A stretch of DNA of 64,000 nt from assembly GCA_024640315.1 (NCBI GenBank), contig JAHEFF010000007.1:5333-69332 (forward strand), read 5' to 3'. This stretch comes from Woeseiaceae bacterium. Lineage in GTDB: Bacteria > Pseudomonadota > Gammaproteobacteria > Steroidobacterales > Woeseiaceae. Positions 1-9,143 of this stretch are shown piece after piece. Under the pieces are notes generated by a model. It saw nothing but the letters and a program-made list of their open reading frames with translations, was not told where the DNA came from and did no database searches. The translations under genes were made by a program, and so were the position numbers. How positions within the stretch are numbered: position 1 is the first letter of the stretch; each line of letters starts with the position of its first letter.

Positions 1-707
1 TCATCTGATGTGTTGCGGGACAATTTGGTTAGCACCACGTTGAATTCGAACAAAAGTTTTGCCCGCAGCTCTTCTGCTTCCTCAGCCGTTATGTCATCGG
101 CGGCCAGCCGGACGAGCACCAGTTCGAATGCTCTCAATACACGTGCCAGGCTCTCGGATTCATTTTGTTCTGCCGCGCGCTCGAACATCCGGTTCTGCTC
201 GATAATGTTCAGTATCAACAGAGCCCTGTCCGATTCGGTGTTGGCAGGTAACGTCGACAGGCCTTGTTCGCTTTCGCGCAGGTGCACCTGCAATCCCCGG
301 ATGAACGCGGAAGAACCACGCGTGTCGGGGCGGCCGACAATCAGTTCCTCCATCACAGGCGCCACGGTCTGTTCGTTGCCTGAAATGATCACGCCGATTC
401 CGACACCGATGGTGAGCGCTGCAGTCACTGCAACGCCGAGCAGGAATGACCACGAGTGTACGGCCCGCCGCGGCGCCGCCTGTGTCTCGATACCGGCAGC
501 CCTGTCCAGGCCGTCGTGCCAGCGTTGCACCATGTCGGCGGGAGGCGTTTTGATGTCCGCGCCGACCAAACCTTCCAGATCCCGGCACAGGGCCTGATAA
601 CGTTGGGCCACGCGCGCATCGGTTGCCAGCGCGTTCGCGACGCGCTGTCGCTCACGATCGGAAAGACCGTCGTTGTAGTAATAAAGTGTCAGCGTGTCAT
701 CGTTCAT
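1..707 (-). CDS. Membrane anti-sigma-like protein, C-terminus cut by window edge
   Basis: An open frame starts at the ATG at 705-707 and runs without a stop to base 1, giving 235 visible residues. Residues 1-80 are hydrophilic and rich in Asp, Arg and Gln, and begin MNDDTLTLYYYNDGLSDRER. A single hydrophobic helix lies at about residues 86-109 and is followed by a long, charged, helical region that would be periplasmic. The start overlaps the end of the upstream ECF sigma gene by 11 bp, so the two are translationally coupled. A cytoplasmic N-terminal part plus one membrane span next to an ECF sigma gene is the usual anti-sigma layout. I see no zinc-binding HxxxCxxC motif, so it would not be a ZAS-type anti-sigma. 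The role is inferred mainly from position. Confidence 0.7.
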   Translation of the reverse strand, partial: MNDDTLTLYYYNDGLSDRERQRVANALATDARVAQRYQALCRDLEGLVGADIKTPPADMVQRWHDGLDRAAGIETQAAPRRAVHSWSFLLGVAVTAALTIGVGIGVIISGNEQTVAPVMEELIVGRPDTRGSSAFIRGLQVHLRESEQGLSTLPANTESDRALLILNIIEQNRMFERAAEQNESESLARVLRAFELVLVRLAADDITAEEAEELRAKLLFEFNVVLTKLSRNTSD

Positions 708-1239
708 TGTTTTCACCTTGCAGGCCCTGCATTTGTATACGCAGCTTTTTGACTGCGCGGAAAATTGCCTGCTTGACTGTGTCTATCTTGATATCGAGTT
801 CAGCGGAGATTTCTTTCAGGCGCCATTGTTCGAGATGTTTCAGCACGAAACAGACGCGTTCGACCTCGCTCAATACCCTGAATGCGGCGGATAGTTCATT
901 GCTGAGATCATGTTCATGCTGTGCGCGCTCGGGCGTGTCAGTCTCGTCCGGAACATCCGTTTCCAGTGACTCGAAGACGCCCGGCCGGTTCTTTCTGAGC
1001 TGCTGTAATGCAGCATTGACGGCGATCCTGTGTATCCAGGTTTCCAGCCGGGCGGTGTGCTGGAACTGGTGCCGTTTATTCCAGGCCGACAGCAGCGCTT
1101 CCTGGACGGCATCCTCAGCCAGATCCTGGTTTCGGGTGATCTTCAGGCACGCGGCATACCAGCGATCCGAACGGCTCGAAATCGCCTCGTGAAATTCCGC
1201 GCGCGTAGGTGGTTCCGCGCTTTGCATTACTGCAACCAT
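697..1239 (-). CDS. ECF-type RNA polymerase sigma factor
   Basis: 180 residues, the usual size of an ECF sigma factor. Region 2 covers about residues 25-85, with the core-binding and -10 recognition helices around DLAEDAVQEALLSAWNKR and TWIHRIAVNAALQQLRK. An acidic linker follows, then region 4 at about residues 115-170 with the helix-turn-helix LKEISAELDIKIDTVKQAIF for -35 binding. The gene overlaps the following membrane protein gene, its likely anti-sigma. ATG codons at residues 1 and 5 are both possible starts, and neither has a strong Shine-Dalgarno. The target regulon cannot be read from this window. Confidence 0.93.
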   Translation of the reverse strand: MVAVMQSAEPPTRAEFHEAISSRSDRWYAACLKITRNQDLAEDAVQEALLSAWNKRHQFQHTARLETWIHRIAVNAALQQLRKNRPGVFESLETDVPDETDTPERAQHEHDLSNELSAAFRVLSEVERVCFVLKHLEQWRLKEISAELDIKIDTVKQAIFRAVKKLRIQMQGLQGENNER

Positions 1240-1290
1240 AGATCATTGGATGCGCGGGCACCGAAATTGGTTAGCAAATAACGGCAGAAA

Positions 1291-1313
1291 CCAGGGCATT
1301 CCGGCAGCCCTGG
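1291..1313 (-). terminator. Possible weak intrinsic terminator
   Basis: CCAGGGC (1291-1297) and GCCCTGG (1307-1313) form a perfect 7-bp stem with a 9-nt loop. On the minus strand it lies just downstream of the stop of the 102-residue gene and is followed by only TTTC, so termination would be weak. Confidence 0.4.
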
Positions 1314-1329
1314 CGCAGTCCGGGGCGGT

Positions 1330-1638
1330 CTAGCCGGCGACAGCCTTCAGGAGCTTCGAGTCAACCTCATACTTCGAGCCATTGGCAGCCACAAGGTTGA
1401 TCTCCCAGATCTCCTCGTCCGGAATCCGGGTCCTTTCGTGGCCGGGCAATGCTCGCTCGTCGTCGACCTGCAGGCCCCAGACGCGAACATGTCGGACGCC
1501 GGCGACGGGAATGCGGTCTGCGTCAAATTTGCTGCGCAGTGCCGGATCGATGTCATCCCCGGCCCATATGGCGAAACCCGCGCTCACGATTGCCGCAACC
1601 TCTTGCGGCATTGCCGATGGGTCTGTCTTCTTGTCCAT
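1330..1638 (-). CDS. Small hypothetical cytoplasmic protein
   Basis: 102 residues starting MDKKTDPSAMPQEVAAIVSA. There is no signal peptide or membrane segment. An AGGA Shine-Dalgarno nine bases before the ATG supports translation. The sequence is charged and carries an Ala-rich first helix, then a part resembling short beta strands (VRHVRVWGLQVDDERAL, EIWEINLVAANGSKYEV). I do not recognise the family. It lies upstream of the ECF sigma gene on the same strand with a hairpin between, and diverges from the M20 hydrolase. Confidence 0.6.
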   Translation of the reverse strand: MDKKTDPSAMPQEVAAIVSAGFAIWAGDDIDPALRSKFDADRIPVAGVRHVRVWGLQVDDERALPGHERTRIPDEEIWEINLVAANGSKYEVDSKLLKAVAG

Positions 1639-1757
1639 AAAGTCTATTCCTCGATTGACAATTCTAATTGACAGGGCGGTATGCTTGTATCAGTACTTTT
1701 GCCGATAATGTTGTGGTCCGCTCAAGGCGGTGGATAGGTTCAGCGGAGAAGCGACGG

Positions 1758-2918
1758 ATGGTGGACAAAGACAGTATGAACCCTGATTGGGTTAATTGGC
1801 GGCGCGATATTCACCGGCATCCGGAGCTTGGTTTTCAGGAAAGCAGGACAGCCGGGTTGATTGCTGACCTGCTCCGGGGATTCGGCATTGAAACCCACGC
1901 AGGGATCGGTGGGACAGGGGTCGTGGGTGTTTTGAGGAGCGGCAGTGGTGAGCGGGCGATCGGTCTTCGGGCGGACATCGACGCACTACCCATACAGGAG
2001 GCCAACTCCTTCGAGCATCGTTCCGTGCACGACTCCCGGTTTCACGGCTGTGGGCACGACGGCCATACAGCCATGTTGCTCGCTGCTGCGGAAACCCTGG
2101 CAAGTTGCGACTCGATCGACGGCACGGTGAACTTTATTTTTCAGCCGAACGAGGAGAACGGGCTCGGCGCACTGGCGATGATGGAGGATGGCCTGTTTGA
2201 CCGTTTCGCAATGGACGCGGTCTACGGTATGCATAACATGCCTGGGATTCCGGCTGGCACCTTTGCCGTCCGCAAGGGGCCGATGATGACTTTTGAAGAT
2301 AACTTCGTCATTTCGATAAAGGGTCTCGGCGGGCACGCTTCGATGCCTAACCGAACGCGTGACCCGGTTGTGGTTGCCGCGGAGATCATCAATTCGTTGC
2401 AGACGATCGTCGCGCGGTCGCTTAATCCAATGGAAAGTGGCGTGGTGTCCGTTACGGAAATACTCACTGACGGGGCGCGTAACGTCATTCCCAGCAACGT
2501 AACGATCAAGGGCGACACGCGCGGCCTGACCGACGCGACGCAGAAATTGATCGAAGCTCGTATGCGCGACCTGGTCGTCAATATCGGCAGAGCCCATGGT
2601 ATCGAGGTGACACTCGACTACAGTCATGAGTTTATCGTTCTCAATAATACCAGCCATGAAACCGATCGCGCGGTGCAGGCAGCGATCGAAACGGTTGGTA
2701 GCGAAAATGTCATCCCGGATTGTGAACCGGCCGCATGCTCGGAAGACTTTGCTCAAATGCTGAAGGCGAAGCCCGGGTGTTACCTGCTGATTGGCAATGG
2801 CACCGACGGGCACAACGGCAGGCCATTACACAACCCGGGCTACGATTTTAACGATGACGTGCTGGCGACGGGCGCCGCATACTGGGTGCGCCTGGTGCAG
2901 AACCTTCTGGCGAAGTAA
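1758..2918 (+). CDS. M20 family amidohydrolase (hippurate/N-acyl amino acid hydrolase type)
   Basis: 386 residues from the ATG at 1758, chosen because GGAG lies just upstream and the M20 fold begins directly (WRRDIHRHPELGFQE). The metal-binding signature HGCGHDGHTAML sits near residues 96-107, the acidic motif is FQPNEEN, and the His motif of the dimerisation region is YGMHNMPG, followed by GGHASMPN. The late acidic motif AACSEDFAQM is also present. All expected metal ligands are visible, so it should be an active zinc- or manganese-dependent hydrolase that cleaves N-acyl amino acids or similar amides in the cytoplasm. The exact substrate is unknown. The frame extends upstream to 1668, but that part does not look like M20 sequence. 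Confidence 0.92.
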   Translation: MVDKDSMNPDWVNWRRDIHRHPELGFQESRTAGLIADLLRGFGIETHAGIGGTGVVGVLRSGSGERAIGLRADIDALPIQEANSFEHRSVHDSRFHGCGHDGHTAMLLAAAETLASCDSIDGTVNFIFQPNEENGLGALAMMEDGLFDRFAMDAVYGMHNMPGIPAGTFAVRKGPMMTFEDNFVISIKGLGGHASMPNRTRDPVVVAAEIINSLQTIVARSLNPMESGVVSVTEILTDGARNVIPSNVTIKGDTRGLTDATQKLIEARMRDLVVNIGRAHGIEVTLDYSHEFIVLNNTSHETDRAVQAAIETVGSENVIPDCEPAACSEDFAQMLKAKPGCYLLIGNGTDGHNGRPLHNPGYDFNDDVLATGAAYWVRLVQNLLAK

Positions 2919-3035
2919 TGGGGCCCAGCTAAGCAGTAGGTGTATATACGTGCCGGGCTGGCTAGAAAACCGCATTACCAGCCAGGATGCATGGTCCTAA
3001 TATCAGATAGGACGGAATTTTGGAGTCAGTTGGAA

Positions 3036-3578
3036 ATGGCAACAGCAGGGCGGAGAATTAGAATACTCGTAATGCTGATCGCGAACGGCATACTCATGTC
3101 CGCTTGCGGATCTCATCCAACCATCGCCACGGATGTCACTTACTGCTGTGTAGCGGAAACACCGGGCATTCATACGTACCGGATCGAGTTCAGGGATATG
3201 CCGGAATTCCTGAAGCCCATGCTTCGTGATTCGGTCAGCATGGTCCTGGACGGAAAGGGTCTCGAATATACAGAGGGTGACGCGCACGCTGTCCTCGCGA
3301 TGACATATGTTGACCGTACGATGGCGGCAGAAGAGTCCGCCCGCGATGAGGCATGGGAGACCATCGCGCCAGCTGGCGGGGTGCGCTTCATTGCCGAAGT
3401 GCAGATGGAAATGCTTAACAGTGTCACCAGGGAAAGAATATGGGCTGGCGCAATGGGCCGGGTCCATAATGTGTACGAAGGTTCCTATATGCACGACGAG
3501 CCAGCCAAGGCGGCCATGCGCAATGCTTTTCTGGAAATGTTCGCGGACTATCCCGATTCGCGAATGATTACCGAATAG
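3036..3578 (+). CDS. Predicted lipoprotein, DUF4136-like
   Basis: 180 residues from the ATG at 3036, which has GGAG ten bases upstream. The frame also opens at 2940, but the later start gives a clean lipoprotein signal: basic N-terminus, hydrophobic stretch, and lipobox LMSAC with the modified Cys near residue 23. The mature part has alternating strands and helices with a conserved-looking middle (AHAVLAMTYVDRTMAAEES) and the C-terminal EPAKAAMRNAFLEMFADYP. This arrangement resembles DUF4136 lipoproteins, but that assignment is tentative. It should sit in a membrane facing the periplasm. Confidence 0.7.
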   Translation: MATAGRRIRILVMLIANGILMSACGSHPTIATDVTYCCVAETPGIHTYRIEFRDMPEFLKPMLRDSVSMVLDGKGLEYTEGDAHAVLAMTYVDRTMAAEESARDEAWETIAPAGGVRFIAEVQMEMLNSVTRERIWAGAMGRVHNVYEGSYMHDEPAKAAMRNAFLEMFADYPDSRMITE

Positions 3579-3807
3579 GACCCAATGACCGGGCTTGAGT
3601 ACCTCACTCGCGTTATCGACGAGCGCATCGCGCACCCCCGTCGAGGGCCCATACGCTGGGCTTTCGGCTCACAGAGGCTGGAGAAGCCTGGTTGTCATCC
3701 CCGGCGAGACCGACACCGACTGCTGCAATCCCAATGGTTCGATACATGGCTCCTCGTCATCGGTGGCGACCTTGCTTGACTCCTGCATGACGTTCACGGT
3801 TTAAGCG
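3579..3807. other. Intergenic region without a convincing gene
   Basis: 229 bp between the lipoprotein stop and the convergent end of tamB. Two short overlapping plus-strand frames (starts at 3585 and 3595) exist. One has a weak AGGA before it, but the translations are Arg/Pro-rich, lack domain character and look like chance frames. No terminator hairpin with a T-run was found. Confidence 0.5.
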
Positions 3808-6800
3808 CTACTCTTTTTCGACCGAGTAGAGAATGTCGATCGACTGTGTCTCTCCCGCGCCGGCCTCGAGTGACAGGCGTTCTGACAGCCGGTAGCGAAG
3901 CATGATCATTCCGACACGGCTGAATACACCATAGGCGTATCTTGCGTACAAACGCTGGTTGATTTGCTTGCCGGCCACGAGAGCGGTTGCATCGCCACCA
4001 TCGCCGATGACGCTTAGCTGATCCAGCCCGACCGACTGGCCGACCTGTTGCGTAACTCGCGAAGCCTGGCGAAGACCCAGTCCGACTGCTGCCGTGGAAA
4101 GGTCTCCTCCTTCTGTATTGGTTGCTTCGGCGAGCGGCCTTCCGATCAGGAGGTAGGATAGAGCGTCCGCCTCACTCATTTCCGGTTCCGAAAACACCGA
4201 GGAATTGAGATTTTGCGCGCGGCCGTTAAGCTGGATTCCGGCAACAACCGTCTGGTCGAAACCCTCGATCGTTCGCGTAGCCCGAACGTCAACGATTGGA
4301 TCGTCCAGCGGTCCGGTAAACGTCAGGGTGCCTTGCTCGATGGTCAGTCGCTGACCATAGGCTGTGAATTCACCATCGATCAATTCGACCCGGCCTTCAC
4401 CCCTTAGCTCTCTGTCTGGAGATTTGCGCACATTGAGCTCACCGTTGATATGCGTGTTCAGGCCGAACGCCGAAATGTGCACGTCCTCGCCAAAGCGCAA
4501 GCGCGCCTCCCCCGAATATCTCGCGGCTGATTTTGACGTCGATAAATCCGTGTCAGTGGTTCGGATATCTGGCGACATCGCCACCGCATTTTCAGGCAAT
4601 TCGCGAACGACAATTTCAGCCTTCGGAATATCGAGCTCGCCCTGCGCATCCCAACCGCCCTGGGCACCGACAATTCGCATATCCGGCGTTGCCCACAAGT
4701 GATACTCCGGCCAGTTGACAAATTCGGCCGCGTCGCCCGTGAGCGTCAATTCCAGTCGACGTGTGCTCTGCGTCAGGTCTGCAAATCGCCCGTCTATATC
4801 AACAGTGCCGTCACCAAGCATTGCCGATCCGCTGACAGTCGCTGTTCCATCCGCAGCACCCATGATTACGATATCGGCATTGGTCAGCGGCACGTTAAGC
4901 GCGGGTATATCTGCGCTGCCTCCCTGCCATGAGGCCGAGCCGGTCAGTGTTGGCGAAGACAGCGGCCCGTCTGCCGAAATATCTGCAGAGATGTCGCCGC
5001 CGAAATTCTCGAGGTCCGGAACGATCGAGGTGATCCAGTCCCAGGATTCACCGTCGAGGCGAAGACGTGCATCGAGCTGCGGATCATTGAAAATGCTCTC
5101 TATGCTGACCGTGGTGTTGAGTGATATACCCGGATCAATTCTTATTAGGGATTTGAAATGTGCGCTGCCATCCGCGAGCGTCCCATCAACCGTCGCTGTC
5201 GGGATGCGGAGATTATCGATTTCTCCTCCGGGTTGCGAGATACGCAATACTGTATCTGCCTGCTTCCAGTGCACCGAACCAAGCCACTCGCCGGCGCTCC
5301 TGGTTACGTCGATTTCCGCTTCTGCGGACCCGTCCAGCTGGAACCTTGGTGGAAGAAACGAATTGGCGGTCGCCAGTGGCAGGCCGGACAGGCTGGCGAC
5401 GATGGCGATTTGCTCGGGCGACGCGCTGACTCGTGAGACGAGAAGTCTGCCGGAAGGCGGAAGCCAGCGATGCGAATCGATTTCTATGCTTTCAACCCCG
5501 CTACGGAAAACCAGCGGCGTTCCAAGAACCCAGCGACCCGTATGCGGCTCTTCAATCACGGCGCGACTGATGGAACCGGCAAACCCGGTGTCGGTGCGCG
5601 CGACATTGCCTGCAGCGGAGATGGTTCCGAACTCGCCGTACGTCAGCTTGATGTCAGCGTCGAGTTCGGATGATGTGCCATCAAAGCGGCCGCTTGCGAC
5701 CAGGCTGTTGTCAATCTTTGGCCAGAACGTTTCAAGAGACGGTGCGTCGATGTTTACGCTCATAGCAACAAGTTCGGCGCTGTATCTTCCGTCTGCCGAG
5801 ACACGGTTGCTGCCGAGAATTGCGCTGCAGGAACGACACTCGATAAGGTCTGGCGTTAGTATCAGGGTTCCGCCTGCCTGCAGTTCGTCCTCGCCAAGTG
5901 TGCCCGCAACCTCTTTAATCGTCAGGTGCCAGTCGGCGGTGCCGGCCAGTTCGAGCTGAATACTCGCGCTGAGTTTGCCCTCGGGCGCATCAACAAACTT
6001 TGATGGGTCGAATTCCCGGACATTCATCGAGACGCTGGCAGTCGGCTCAGGCAGCCAACCAATGGATCCCGCCACTGCGACCAACCCGTGCTCACTTTGG
6101 ACGTCCAGGTTTGCGTTCTGTAATCCCTCGGTGTTGCCGACTGCATTGCCGGTGATCGACAGGTCGGGAATGCGCGGTTCCGCAATTGACACGCTGAATG
6201 CAGTCTCGTAGTTGCTCGTCGTTCCGGCGATGCTGACATCGCCATTCGTGAGCTCGACGTCGGCAATCTCATATCGCGGCGACGTGAAGCGCAAATCAAA
6301 TTCGGGGTCGATTCGATCGATAAGCCGGATGGCGCCGGCGGTGGTCACCTCATAAGGGCTCGTCAGTAAATGCGATACTTCGAGCTCGGCGAGTGAGCCT
6401 TTGACAGATCCGTCTCCCGACCAGGTACCGTCCATTCTTCGCCAGCCCAATTCGGATGTCACCGGCACGTCGCCGGTCAGGTTGGTTTCCGCGTTGGTGA
6501 GCACGAATTCTGTGTCTGCGTAGACGGCCGCCAGCGAGCCAAATTTCAAGCGGCTTTCATTCGCAGATGCATCTGCGAATTCGATCTGCCCGATTTGCAG
6601 ATTTGACGCACTACCAGACAGAATCAGTGACGAGATACTGGCTTCATCGATACTAAAAACCAAAGGCAGTGGCGCCATTTCGATGTTCAGCGGCGACGGC
6701 GAGTCGACTGCCGGCGCGAGATTTTGGAAATCGATGTCGCCGACGCTCAACGTCCTGATCGCCACGGAGCTCTCATGTGCAGATGCATCGGCAAATTCGA

Positions 6801-7272
6801 TCTGCTCGATTTCAAGATTTATCGTACTGGCGGACACAATCAGTGACGCGATACTGGCTTCGTCGATATTGATATCCAAAGGCAGTGTCACCATCTCGAA
6901 GTCTGCCGGCGACGGCGAGTCGACTGCCGGCGCGGGGATGCGGATAACAATGTCGCCCGCGCCCAGCTTCCTCATTACCAGGGAGCCGGTCAACGCCCTC
7001 GGCCAGTTGAGTGCGAATTGAATTTCAGTCGAACGCAGGTCGATTTGCTCGTTGCGATAGTTAAGGACCCGAAGCCGAAGTGTTGTCCAGAGCGTACCCT
7101 CAACGCCGTCGACATAAAGCGACCCCGGTACGGCGGCAGCGATACGATTAACGACGAATCGACTTCCTGACTCCGTGTTTAACAGCATGGCGACAGTACC
7201 CAGGAGAAGGACAGAGAACAGGAAGGCGAATGCGAGCCATCGTCGCAGCGACTTCAAAACACGACCCCTCAC
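3808..7272 (-). CDS. tamB: Translocation and assembly module inner-membrane component TamB
   Basis: 1154 residues. An N-terminal signal anchor (WLAFAFLFSVLLLGTVAMLL, about residues 12-31) is followed by a very long, beta-rich, repetitive periplasmic region and the C-terminal TamB (DUF490) domain. That domain contains a typical strand pattern (LRGEGRVELIDGEFTAYGQR, FTGPLDDPIVDVRATRTI) and ends in an amphipathic strand region. TamB spans the periplasm and works with TamA in outer-membrane protein assembly and phospholipid transport. The start overlaps the tamA stop by four bases, so they form one operon. Residues around 95-235 contain an internal tandem duplication, listed separately. The length is in the usual range (about 1100-1300). 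Confidence 0.95.
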   Translation of the reverse strand: MRGRVLKSLRRWLAFAFLFSVLLLGTVAMLLNTESGSRFVVNRIAAAVPGSLYVDGVEGTLWTTLRLRVLNYRNEQIDLRSTEIQFALNWPRALTGSLVMRKLGAGDIVIRIPAPAVDSPSPADFEMVTLPLDINIDEASIASLIVSASTINLEIEQIEFADASAHESSVAIRTLSVGDIDFQNLAPAVDSPSPLNIEMAPLPLVFSIDEASISSLILSGSASNLQIGQIEFADASANESRLKFGSLAAVYADTEFVLTNAETNLTGDVPVTSELGWRRMDGTWSGDGSVKGSLAELEVSHLLTSPYEVTTAGAIRLIDRIDPEFDLRFTSPRYEIADVELTNGDVSIAGTTSNYETAFSVSIAEPRIPDLSITGNAVGNTEGLQNANLDVQSEHGLVAVAGSIGWLPEPTASVSMNVREFDPSKFVDAPEGKLSASIQLELAGTADWHLTIKEVAGTLGEDELQAGGTLILTPDLIECRSCSAILGSNRVSADGRYSAELVAMSVNIDAPSLETFWPKIDNSLVASGRFDGTSSELDADIKLTYGEFGTISAAGNVARTDTGFAGSISRAVIEEPHTGRWVLGTPLVFRSGVESIEIDSHRWLPPSGRLLVSRVSASPEQIAIVASLSGLPLATANSFLPPRFQLDGSAEAEIDVTRSAGEWLGSVHWKQADTVLRISQPGGEIDNLRIPTATVDGTLADGSAHFKSLIRIDPGISLNTTVSIESIFNDPQLDARLRLDGESWDWITSIVPDLENFGGDISADISADGPLSSPTLTGSASWQGGSADIPALNVPLTNADIVIMGAADGTATVSGSAMLGDGTVDIDGRFADLTQSTRRLELTLTGDAAEFVNWPEYHLWATPDMRIVGAQGGWDAQGELDIPKAEIVVRELPENAVAMSPDIRTTDTDLSTSKSAARYSGEARLRFGEDVHISAFGLNTHINGELNVRKSPDRELRGEGRVELIDGEFTAYGQRLTIEQGTLTFTGPLDDPIVDVRATRTIEGFDQTVVAGIQLNGRAQNLNSSVFSEPEMSEADALSYLLIGRPLAEATNTEGGDLSTAAVGLGLRQASRVTQQVGQSVGLDQLSVIGDGGDATALVAGKQINQRLYARYAYGVFSRVGMIMLRYRLSERLSLEAGAGETQSIDILYSVEKE
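6563..6994 (-). repeat. 216-bp in-frame tandem duplication inside tamB
   Basis: Two adjacent 216-bp units (6779-6994 encoding the first copy, 6563-6778 the second) are highly similar. For example, the block CGACGGCGAGTCGACTGCCG occurs in both exactly 216 bp apart (6695-6714 and 6911-6930), as does GCAGATGCAT (6563 and 6779). Each unit encodes 72 residues containing APAVDSPSP, IDEASI, then QIEFADASA. The frame is kept, so the protein gains one periodic segment. Confidence 0.85.
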
Positions 7273-9014
7273 AGGTCCGGTCCCAGGGTAATGTGCAGGC
7301 GGAAATCACGATCCGGGTCGTCAAGCGGATGTGCAAAATCGATTCGAACCGGGCCAACCGGCGAGTACCAGCGAATACCGAGGCCGATTCCGCTGCTAAA
7401 ATCGGGCTGTTCGTTATTGAATGCGCTGCCAGTGTCTGCAAATGCGGCGACCGACCAATTCCCGGTGATTACCCGGTCAAATTCGATACTTGCCTCAAGC
7501 AGTTGACTGCCGCCGGTCACGTCGCCATTGCTGTCTACGGGGCCCAGTGACTCGAAGTCGTAGCCCCTGACGCTTCGGTCACCACCCGCGAAGAAGCGGA
7601 CGGAAACCGGCAGCTCGTTCAGCTCATCTTTAATCGTCGTGCCGAAACGGCCGCGAACCATCATGCGGGTTGTATCGTTCAGTGACCAAAGCCATTTCGC
7701 TGTCGCCCTGAATTGCAGAAAACTCGTATCCGATGCCAGGTAGTCGCTGGCGCCTCGAATTGCCAGGTTGATGCGCCGGCCACTGGTTGACCTGCTGATC
7801 TCACGGCCGATTGCTGATTCGAGGCCGACGCCAAAGATGACCAGGTTACTCGACTCATCCTGCTCGCCAATAATGTAGTTTTCGTGCGAGGCTTCTACGG
7901 ATCGCGCCCACAGCCAGTTTTTTGACAGACTCTTGGTGCGCAAGTAACCCAGCTTGAACGTGTCGCTCTCGCTGGTATCGGTGGATCTGTGCTGCGCACC
8001 GCCGACAATGCTTGCCCAGTCAGTTCGAGGATTGAGAATCGGCCAGCGATACACTGTGGTGATCTCGGAGTCTGTTTTGGAAGCAAACAAACGCGCTTCG
8101 AGCTGGTGGCCGCGGTCATTTCGCCGGCGGTTGATATAACCCAGGCGACCCTGTGGGCCGGTGTCTGTCGAGAAGCCCGCGCCAATCGAGTAGTTCCGGC
8201 GTGCGCCCGGTTTCAGCGAGACCATGACCGGTGCCGTCTTCGTGCTCTCGTCCAGTGGATCAGTCCGAATGGATACCGACTTGAAATAGCCGCTGCCATT
8301 CAGCGATTCATACAACTCGCTTATCTGGACCGAATCGTAAGGTTCACCTTGTTCAATGTCTGTATATGCCTGCAGCAATTCACTGCTTAGTATTCCACCT
8401 GTAAAATTGACCTCACCGAAGCGGTATCTTGGTCCGCTTTCCAGGTATAGAAAGAGATCGGCGCTTAGCGTCTCTGGCTCGACGACGACCTCTTTTCTTA
8501 CGAACATTGCCTCGAAATAACCCTGGTTCGACAGGTGTTGCAGAATTGCCGACTTGAAGCGCTCGTAGTCGCCATGGTTCAGTATTGCCCCGGCCACCGG
8601 TTGGTTGCGTTTCACCACCTGCGGCAAATCGGCATCGACCAGCTCAACGCCGCCAATCCGGACGTCGACGATGCGATAGCGGACCGGCTCGCCGGGCGTC
8701 ACCGTGAATTCCGCGAGCCAGCAATCCTCAGTCCAGGTCAGATTTTTCTCAAGTTCGATGCGATAGAAGCCCAGTGCCTGTAAAGCCTCGCGCAGATCGT
8801 CATCGGCGTCCCGAAACAATCGCTCGACCCGCCACTGGTTCGTTTCACAAGTTGCAGACGACAGTGGCAAGAGGATCCTGGCATTGGTTTCCTGCGTCTC
8901 GTCGAGTCCAGTGAATGCGACCTCGGCATAGGACGGCAAACACCAGGCAATGGCCCAGGCAGCATAAAGCGCAATTGCATACCGGTTTCGTGTGAGTTTG
9001 GCTGTCGTGTGCAT
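7269..9014 (-). CDS. tamA: Outer-membrane Omp85-family protein TamA
   Basis: 581 residues from the ATG at 9014, preferred because it gives a signal peptide (RNRYAIALYAAWAIAWCLPS, cleavage after SYA). The frame also opens at 9119. POTRA domains cover roughly residues 30-240 (for example VRYRIVDVRIGGVELVD and PRYRFGEVNFTGGILSSELL). A C-terminal 16-strand barrel follows with the Omp85 motifs VRFFAGGDRSVRGYDFESLG and the final strand SPVGPVRIDFAHPLDDPD, ending FRLHITLGPDL. TamA is the outer-membrane partner of TamB. The next gene starts within its stop codon. Confidence 0.95.
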   Translation of the reverse strand: MHTTAKLTRNRYAIALYAAWAIAWCLPSYAEVAFTGLDETQETNARILLPLSSATCETNQWRVERLFRDADDDLREALQALGFYRIELEKNLTWTEDCWLAEFTVTPGEPVRYRIVDVRIGGVELVDADLPQVVKRNQPVAGAILNHGDYERFKSAILQHLSNQGYFEAMFVRKEVVVEPETLSADLFLYLESGPRYRFGEVNFTGGILSSELLQAYTDIEQGEPYDSVQISELYESLNGSGYFKSVSIRTDPLDESTKTAPVMVSLKPGARRNYSIGAGFSTDTGPQGRLGYINRRRNDRGHQLEARLFASKTDSEITTVYRWPILNPRTDWASIVGGAQHRSTDTSESDTFKLGYLRTKSLSKNWLWARSVEASHENYIIGEQDESSNLVIFGVGLESAIGREISRSTSGRRINLAIRGASDYLASDTSFLQFRATAKWLWSLNDTTRMMVRGRFGTTIKDELNELPVSVRFFAGGDRSVRGYDFESLGPVDSNGDVTGGSQLLEASIEFDRVITGNWSVAAFADTGSAFNNEQPDFSSGIGLGIRWYSPVGPVRIDFAHPLDDPDRDFRLHITLGPDL

Positions 9015-9143
9015 CGATTGTTTTGACAGGCTCCAGCCTGAATGTTTGGCATTGGACCACAAATACCTGACAATAACGGCAATCCCGGTTATTTGCCTTT
9101 CTGGCTGAAATCCGGTCATGTTTCACCGCTGGAGTCGGGAGCC

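Noticed and set aside
4715-5959. 414-codon plus-strand frame opposite tamB
   Set aside because: It is antisense to a well-supported tamB coding region, is Ser/Pro/Arg-rich with no domain, and arises from the high G+C third-position pattern.
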